Shown here in pieces: positions 59,182 through 64,000 of a stretch of DNA of 64,000 nucleotides (position 1 is its first letter; each line of letters starts with the position of its first letter). Below the pieces are notes generated by a model that saw only the letters and a program-made list of their open reading frames with translations, was not told the origin of the DNA and ran no database searches. The stretch comes from Holothuria scabra (Eukaryota; Echinodermata; Holothuroidea; Aspidochirotida; Holothuriidae): NCBI GenBank assembly GCA_037179385.1, contig CM074185.1:7807371-7871370 (forward strand), written 5' to 3'. The position numbers and the translations under genes are program-made.

Positions 59182-60072
59182 AAAATCAGTTCACAATCGA
59201 AGAATTTAAAACAATGGTATTTTGTGAAGTCATCCAGAATTTGACATTGTGTTTAATACATTTTCATGAGGCGATGTTTTCATACACCTGCATGTATACT
59301 CGATATATCCAACCAGTCCCCTTAGTCAGACAAGGCACTGAAAACTGCGAAAAGTAAATGGGCGAACAAACTACATTGCAATCATACAATGCCATGGTAA
59401 TCTTATATCTTCCAGGGGTACAAAAATTTCAACTCAGGGGTTTCCCTGTCCCCACCCCTCGCGGCGCAGGCATTGCATTCAACTGAAATCGAAACGTACG
59501 TATTACAAACTATTTATCTCATTTCGTTTCTGAAAAGAAAATTGCTTCTTGAATTATTTTTTTCTTTTTCAGTGAAACACTCCTGTCTCTGGCGGTGAGT
59601 TACATTTCATGTTTTCATTTTCACTATACAATTGGTTTAAATTTCGAGAGTGGTAGGGAAATCAGGTCAGTGAGACACAACTGGAAAAGGGGCCGTGGAA
59701 AGCTCGACTTGGACCAATCGGTTGGAATCTTGGCCGTAAAACTCAATGTTATTAACTCTTACCAAGCGACTAGCTCCATGTTATAACATTATTTCTGAAC
59801 TAATTTCTAAAATAATTATTTCTTTTTCATCCATAATATCCCCGCAGTAGGCCTACATGTAATCGATGACATTTTAATATCACTTATATTTCAATACCAT
59901 TTTATAATTTGTACTGCACGTTGAAAAAACCGCGTTCAATTTATGTCTTTTACGTTATTCGAAAAGATCGTAACATGTACCCATTGTATTCTTTCATGTC
60001 TTATTTGTTAATTACACTCTTTAAAACGAAAGAGTGAACTATATGAGTCACTCCCTAATAGAATAGAAAGTG
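59182..60072. other. Unassigned DNA with a partial SINE (59655-59755)
   Basis: At 59655-59755 strings AGTGAGACACAACTGGAAAA, GGGGCCGTGGAAAGCTCGAC, CAATCGGTTGGAATCTTGG and CCGTAAAACTCAATG match the SINE body in plus orientation, without a clear head. The rest shows no gene. Confidence 0.45.
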
Positions 60073-60570
60073 TGGTTAAGTTAGGCTAGATGGAGTTTAA
60101 CGGCCCAGTTTCCAACCAATTGGTTCAAGTCGAGCCGGCCACCGCTTTTTCCCAGTTGTGGCTCACTCCCAGCCAACATGCCCAGCTGGGCCCCAACTGG
60201 GTTTCAGCTGGGCTACTTGCTGGGCCCCAGCTGGGGCCCATCCGTGTTTGTCAGGTGTTCCCACGTGGGGCCCAACTGGGCTAGCCTTTCCCAGCTGAAG
60301 CCCAGCTGTGCCCCGCTTCAATAACTGAAGCCTAGCTGGGCTTCAGCTGGGCTTCAGCTGGGCGTCAGCTGAGGAAGGCTAGCCCAGTTGGGCCCCACGT
60401 GGGAACACCTGACAAACACGGATGGGCCCCAGCTGGGGCCTAGCAAGTAGCCCAGCTGAAACCCAGTTGGGGCCCAGCTGGGAATGTTGGCTGGGCTGGC
60501 TTTTTCCACTACTCCATTGCTTATGCTGAACACCAAGCACAATGGCAGAAGGTTTCGTTTTTTTTCGAGG
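60073..60570 (-). mobile_element. tRNA-derived SINE interrupted by a palindromic element
   Basis: The tail side (GTTAAGTTAGGCTAGATGGA) and body (CGGCCCAGTTTCC, CAAGTCGAGCCGGCCACCGC, CAGTTGTGGCTCACT) run to 60167. The body resumes at 60496 with TGGCTTTTTCCACTACTCC, GCTTATGCTGAACACCAAGC and AATGGCAGAAGG. The inserted 60168-60495 is described separately. Confidence 0.75.
60168..60495. mobile_element. 328-bp GC-rich palindrome with iterated CCCAGCTGGG
   Basis: Starts CCCAGCCAACAT and ends ATGTTGGCTGGG. The arms mirror each other almost completely (GGGCCCCAACTGGG, the GGGCCCATCCGTGTTTGTCAG block, TGTTCCCACGTGGGGCCC, GGGCTAGCCTT) around a centre near 60331. The decamer CCCAGCTGGG, itself palindromic, and CAGCTGGGC variants recur many times. 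It interrupts a SINE; the only visible duplication is the dinucleotide CT on both sides. Coding is not expected. Confidence 0.85.
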
Positions 60571-60853
60571 TGTTCATTCACTCCAGAAATAGTGAAATTC
60601 ACTCCATGAAGAGTGAAATTTACTGCAAGAGGGGTATTCAGTAGTCTCTTAAACGAGTGCCAGCCTGCGGTATTTCCCTTTTTTAAGAGTGATCCCTGTA
60701 AGCACTCCATCAAGGGTGAAACTACGGCCATTTGGAATGAATTTCACTCTTTTTGGAGTAAATTTCCCCTTTTTTGGTGTGAACTTGACAACACTAGTCT
60801 TACTCCTCTTTAGCGAATCAAATTTTACTCTTTTTATTTTTAGAGTGTAATAC
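60571..60853. repeat. Palindromic MITE-like repeat with AGTGAAATT-CACTC motifs
   Basis: Left strings TTCATTCACTCC, AGTGAAATTCACTCC, AGAGTGAAATTTAC are mirrored by right strings TTTTACTCTTTTT and AGAGTGTAATACACC. Many copies of GAGTGAA/TTCACTC occur between. Ends are approximate. Confidence 0.5.
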
Positions 60854-61917
60854 ACCAGTTCTCGTACGGCTATGAAGATTTTTTTCACGGCACTATCGGA
60901 AGCTCTTCAAAAGTTCTCTATACTTTTCTGGTATATAATAGGCTAATTTCATGCCATTAAATAAAGTCTGGTATTAAAACTCTTATCTCGTCAGACTCTC
61001 CTAAAACGATTTTGAAAAGACAACCAACGGAAAATAAATAACCTCATTAGACCTAAGTGAACAGGTGATGAGGATGAGGAGGCGTTATCACTTTAACTTA
61101 AGTGTTACTAGGCTACCATTAAGTACAATTGGGTATACAATCATACACTAACTCGATCATAAAAGCGCGAGTTGCTAGGTGTGGTTAGAAACACACTACT
61201 TTTTTCTTACACTATTAAGTAATTTTCTCTCTAGTCACATTTTTTCAACGAGTCGGTACTGCTTCCCTAAAGCGTCTGAGGCTCCTACGCATATGTCTAA
61301 GTAGTCGAAAGTTCTCAAAAGGGACGATTGAGACTCTAGACCGGTAATCAGTTCCTGCAGTTTCCCCAATTAAAACTTGAGGCTACGCCACTGTTAAGTA
61401 GAATGGAGAGGATTGAAATTGACTTCGTTTTTTAATTTCATGGAGTATTCACCAAAATTGAAAGAATTTTGGGAAAATTTGTTTCCACTTTAACAAATCT
61501 GAAGCTAATATATTGGTGAAGAAAATGTAATATTGTATGACAGATTTGATGACTTTAACTGAATAACCCGACCTTATGGGAAAAACAAGTAGGTCACCGG
61601 GACAACTTGTAGCTTTTTTTACCTTGTTATTGAATGTCATAGATAAAGATCTCGAACGATGTTGCAAACTTTCCCGATAATAGTGTGGCTCCCTATTAAC
61701 GTGTATTTGAAAATCTGGAGTGTATCTACATTTAAGGAATTTTGTGGCCGCAAATTTGAAAAATTGAAAAACACAATGGTTTTATATGGATTTGAATTCA
61801 AAATTTGAACTTTTAGTACCGATCAATCTATCGAGGTTCATATGGACTAAATCAAGACTGAGGTTAGTTGAGATCTCATATTTTGGGGTACGGTGCAAAT
61901 ATTTTTGCTTTACTTTG
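60854..61917. other. Unassigned DNA
   Basis: No gene or repeat recognised on either strand. Confidence 0.45.
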
Positions 61918-61925
61918 TTGCACTC

Positions 61926-62165
61926 TTAAAAAAGTGGGCAAATTTTGCCCAACTTTTTGACCAACACTGGGCATCTATTCAACAACCTAAACAGTTGGGC
62001 AAAACTTTAACCAACCAAATTTGGTAAAGTTTGAACCCAACTGTTGGGCAGGAGATTACACAACTGTTTGGTAAATTAGCATTTAAAAACATACCCACTT
62101 GTTGGGCACTTCTTTTATTAAGCTGTTGGGCAAATGCATTAACCAAATGTTGGTTATATGTTAAT
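61926..62165. repeat. TTGGGCAAA-type repeat cluster
   Basis: Begins ACTCTTAAAAAAGTGGGC, comparable with the CACTGTTAAAAA ends elsewhere in the window. TTGGGC(A) or its complement then recurs at short intervals (near 61939, 61952, 61993, 62043, 62102, 62126), with AACCAAATTTGGTAAAG and AACCAAATGTTGGTT as local inverted repeats. A matching right terminus was not found. The frame 62031-62288 is within it. Confidence 0.5.
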
Positions 62166-62849
62166 CATCTTTTCCTTAACCGTTGGTGCTTTCTTTACAT
62201 GTTAGGTTCTAGGTTATGGCAGGGAGCTGCCACTGCAGCTCCCTGGTTATGGCAACCCATCGGTCCCAGTTTAAAAACCCTGGCTTAATAACCTATTTGG
62301 TTTGTCACTGAGTTCCGTATAAGTATGTCCAAAACTATCATTTTTAAAAGGCACTGTAAAACTAGAAAATGTGGTTACGTACCGTAACCACAATGGACAT
62401 GGCATTGTGCTAGTCTTTGGTTGCCCATGTAGGGGAAGGATGGACTGCCTGGTTAATCCGACGGACAACAGGGACGTAGATCTGGTATGTGGTTTGGGGG
62501 ACAAAAATTTTCCAACAGACTATGTTGAACCCTGTATCGGGTCCAAGACCGGAATGATCTATAATGTTGGATAATGGGCCAATCGTATAACGAAGGCTTA
62601 GGTAGGGGATCTAGCTGAGTAGTATCCAGAAACAAAAAAGGAGAGCGTTTCCAGTTGATTTTAAATGATTGTATTTGATGATTTGGTTCCGCAAAAAGAT
62701 GATCAAGTTTTAATTAATTCGGCCGGCCTAATAATAATCACTATCTACAGCTCACTCAAGTGCTCCTCGTCTGAAGTCTTCTGCACGAGTGTCCTGCTTG
62801 CGGGCTCGGTCTTGTGAACTGTGCGAGCTCCGAACACCCGCAGTCCCTT

Positions 62850-63080
62850 GATTGGTCAAAAGTTATGACGCACCAATGTAAATAAGTATTATGATATAAA
62901 TGACCAATGAGGAGGCTGCAAAGGGGTAAACTGGCCACACCTCAAAAATATGGGTTACAGCGTGCACGTAGAGCTACGGCAATGTGATATGTCACGTCCA
63001 CTGGTAACACGTGACGGGAAACAGGAAGGGCCCTGGGAGTCTAGAACAAAAGGAAGGGAGAGTTGCTCGTAAACAACAAG
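62850..63080 (+). promoter_or_regulatory. Candidate promoter/5' UTR
   Basis: Inverted CCAAT (GATTGGTCAA, about 62852-62861), CCAAT (62902-62906), an E-box in AACACGTGACGGG (about 63006) and ETS-like CAGGAAGG (about 63022) precede an AACAAGATGGCGTCTGCG start context. Motif density suggests a promoter, but there is no independent proof. Confidence 0.3.
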
Positions 63081-63096
63081 ATGGCGTCTGCGAAAG
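63081..63096 (+). CDS. Candidate first exon start (MASAK...)
   Basis: ATG at 63081 in AACAAGATGGCG, a strong initiation context that also fits the YY1-type ATGGCG element found at many animal 5' ends. The frame reads MASAKGHGECTILHNNKQSTL and then stops. GAAAG|GTCATG at 63092-63102 is a mediocre splice donor and, if used, would give a 16-nt coding first exon continuing outside view. Weak call. Confidence 0.2.
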
Positions 63097-63139
63097 GTCA
63101 TGGAGAGTGCACCATACTACATAACAATAAGCAATCCAC

Positions 63140-64000
63140 CCTATGAAAGCGAGTGCACTCGTAGGCCTACATAAACACACAACCAGACACACATACACAC
63201 TCACAATGACATACACATACACTCAAAGTGACGTTTTCAAGAACCCCCCCCCCCCCCCCCATATCCCAAAATGTTATTACATTTTGGTTATTCTCCTTTT
63301 TTTTATTTTAAATTCGCCTGAATTATTGGAGGGGCAAGGCCTATGTTTGCTTCCCCCACTATTTTCATTTGTAATGCAATTAGTGTAATTTGCACGGGTA
63401 CCCACTCGCTATCCTATAACCCGGTTCCAAACCTACTACGCGAAGCTTAAATATTTTGCATGCGAAAAGGATTACCCAATTTACGCTATTCCCCACGGTA
63501 ATGGAATAAAATATTTTACAATTAGGCTGATTTGGTAAACATTCTCGGGGCCTGAGAATGAAGAGAGCCCTAGAAATTATGTGTGAGTTTGTTTGTGTTT
63601 TGTGCTTAATATGTACCAAATAAATAAATCAAAAAGTTTGAAAGTTGTTTGTACTTTATTTCCTGAAGTGGAAATTTTTATCAGCGTGCGGCCCGATCGC
63701 GCGTTATCGTCACGTAGTGAGTTACTTCTCACACATCAATGTACGTCACTTTGTTTAAATCTTGCAGGCGAGCAAGCTATCCGACGGTGATTCAAAATCA
63801 CTTCGTGCTTCACGCAGAAACTAGCAGACACATCCCCCCCCCCCCCCGCCCAGCTTGCAGAGACAGTGCCCGTAGCATTCGGCATGCTAGGTAAACTGAG
63901 CCTTGTATACGATGCATACGATCTTAATACGGCGGTATGACACCTTTGTGTCACCATGTCCGGATGTCAATATAAGGCTAGCTACGTCAGACAGTACATA
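63140..64000. other. Unassigned DNA to the end of the window
   Basis: A degenerate (CA)n stretch (63170-63230) and C-runs at 63245-63260 and 63834-63847. No gene recognised. Confidence 0.4.

Overview
The window is metazoan nuclear DNA. It is AT-rich, intron/intergenic in character, and crowded with eukaryotic transposable elements (a CR1/Jockey-type LINE, Penelope-like elements, hAT-like, TA-flanked and TTAA-flanked DNA transposons, tRNA-derived SINEs, long microsatellites). There are no bacterial operons, no CRISPR array and no dense coding. The repeat mix and the TRAF-type protein fit a marine invertebrate such as an echinoderm or another deuterostome, but the sequence alone does not fix the taxon. 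Only one convincing host protein-coding segment is visible: a coiled-coil plus TRAF-C (MATH) exon at 28769-29497. Two short candidate first exons (50055-50104 and 63081-63096) are weaker guesses.

Layout. 1-6450: mostly unassignable DNA with an hAT MITE that has a perfect 8-bp target duplication (2295-2474). 6455-7773: TA-flanked nonautonomous element. 8042-10560: a SINE split by a 2.36-kb hAT-like element (8072-10427). 11602-12959: a second hAT-like element carrying ~205-bp internal tandem repeats headed by GC-rich palindromes. 14233-14497: hAT MITE. 14903-26320: an ~11.4-kb imperfect palindrome (very long inverted repeats) whose arms hold divergent tandem subrepeats with an AAGATGG motif. 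Its left arm was later invaded by a 5'-truncated, frameshifted LINE (16501-19958) and an ~890-bp (TTC)n tract. 26329-28300: SINE, unassigned DNA, a tRNA-like sequence between (TA)n arrays. 28769-29497: TRAF exon.

30855-35900 is a Penelope-like element (PLE) cluster. A near-complete but broken minus-strand PLE (32193-34334, catalytic YRDD changed to YRDN) is preceded in tandem by a partial copy (34345-35043) and meets an inverted partial copy (31222-31860) across a (TA)n array. Each copy carries a type I hammerhead ribozyme in its terminal repeat. Just outside, 35297-35600 holds a composite of tRNA-like head, 20-bp-arm hairpin with A-rich loop, and a fourth, very regular hammerhead ribozyme.

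36-49 kb: SINE, another hAT-like element in opposite orientation (38876-41199) with a nested palindromic MITE, dispersed repeats and a 201-bp tandem duplication. 51.5-52.2 kb: repeat-like DNA with clustered X-box (RFX-like) and AGGTCA direct repeats. 54541-57024: a ~2.5-kb inverted duplication whose left arm gained an hAT MITE after duplication. 57220-59177: hAT-like element with ~205-bp repeats, then a TTAA-flanked MITE. 60073-60570: SINE interrupted by a 328-bp CCCAGCTGGG-rich palindrome. The end has TTGGGC repeats and a possible promoter/first exon near 63 kb.

The elements do not form a pathway; they give a readable nesting history, because paralogous copies in the same window supply empty sites (hAT copy 1 for the MITE in hAT copy 2; right palindrome arm for the LINE; right inverted arm for the 54.6-kb MITE).
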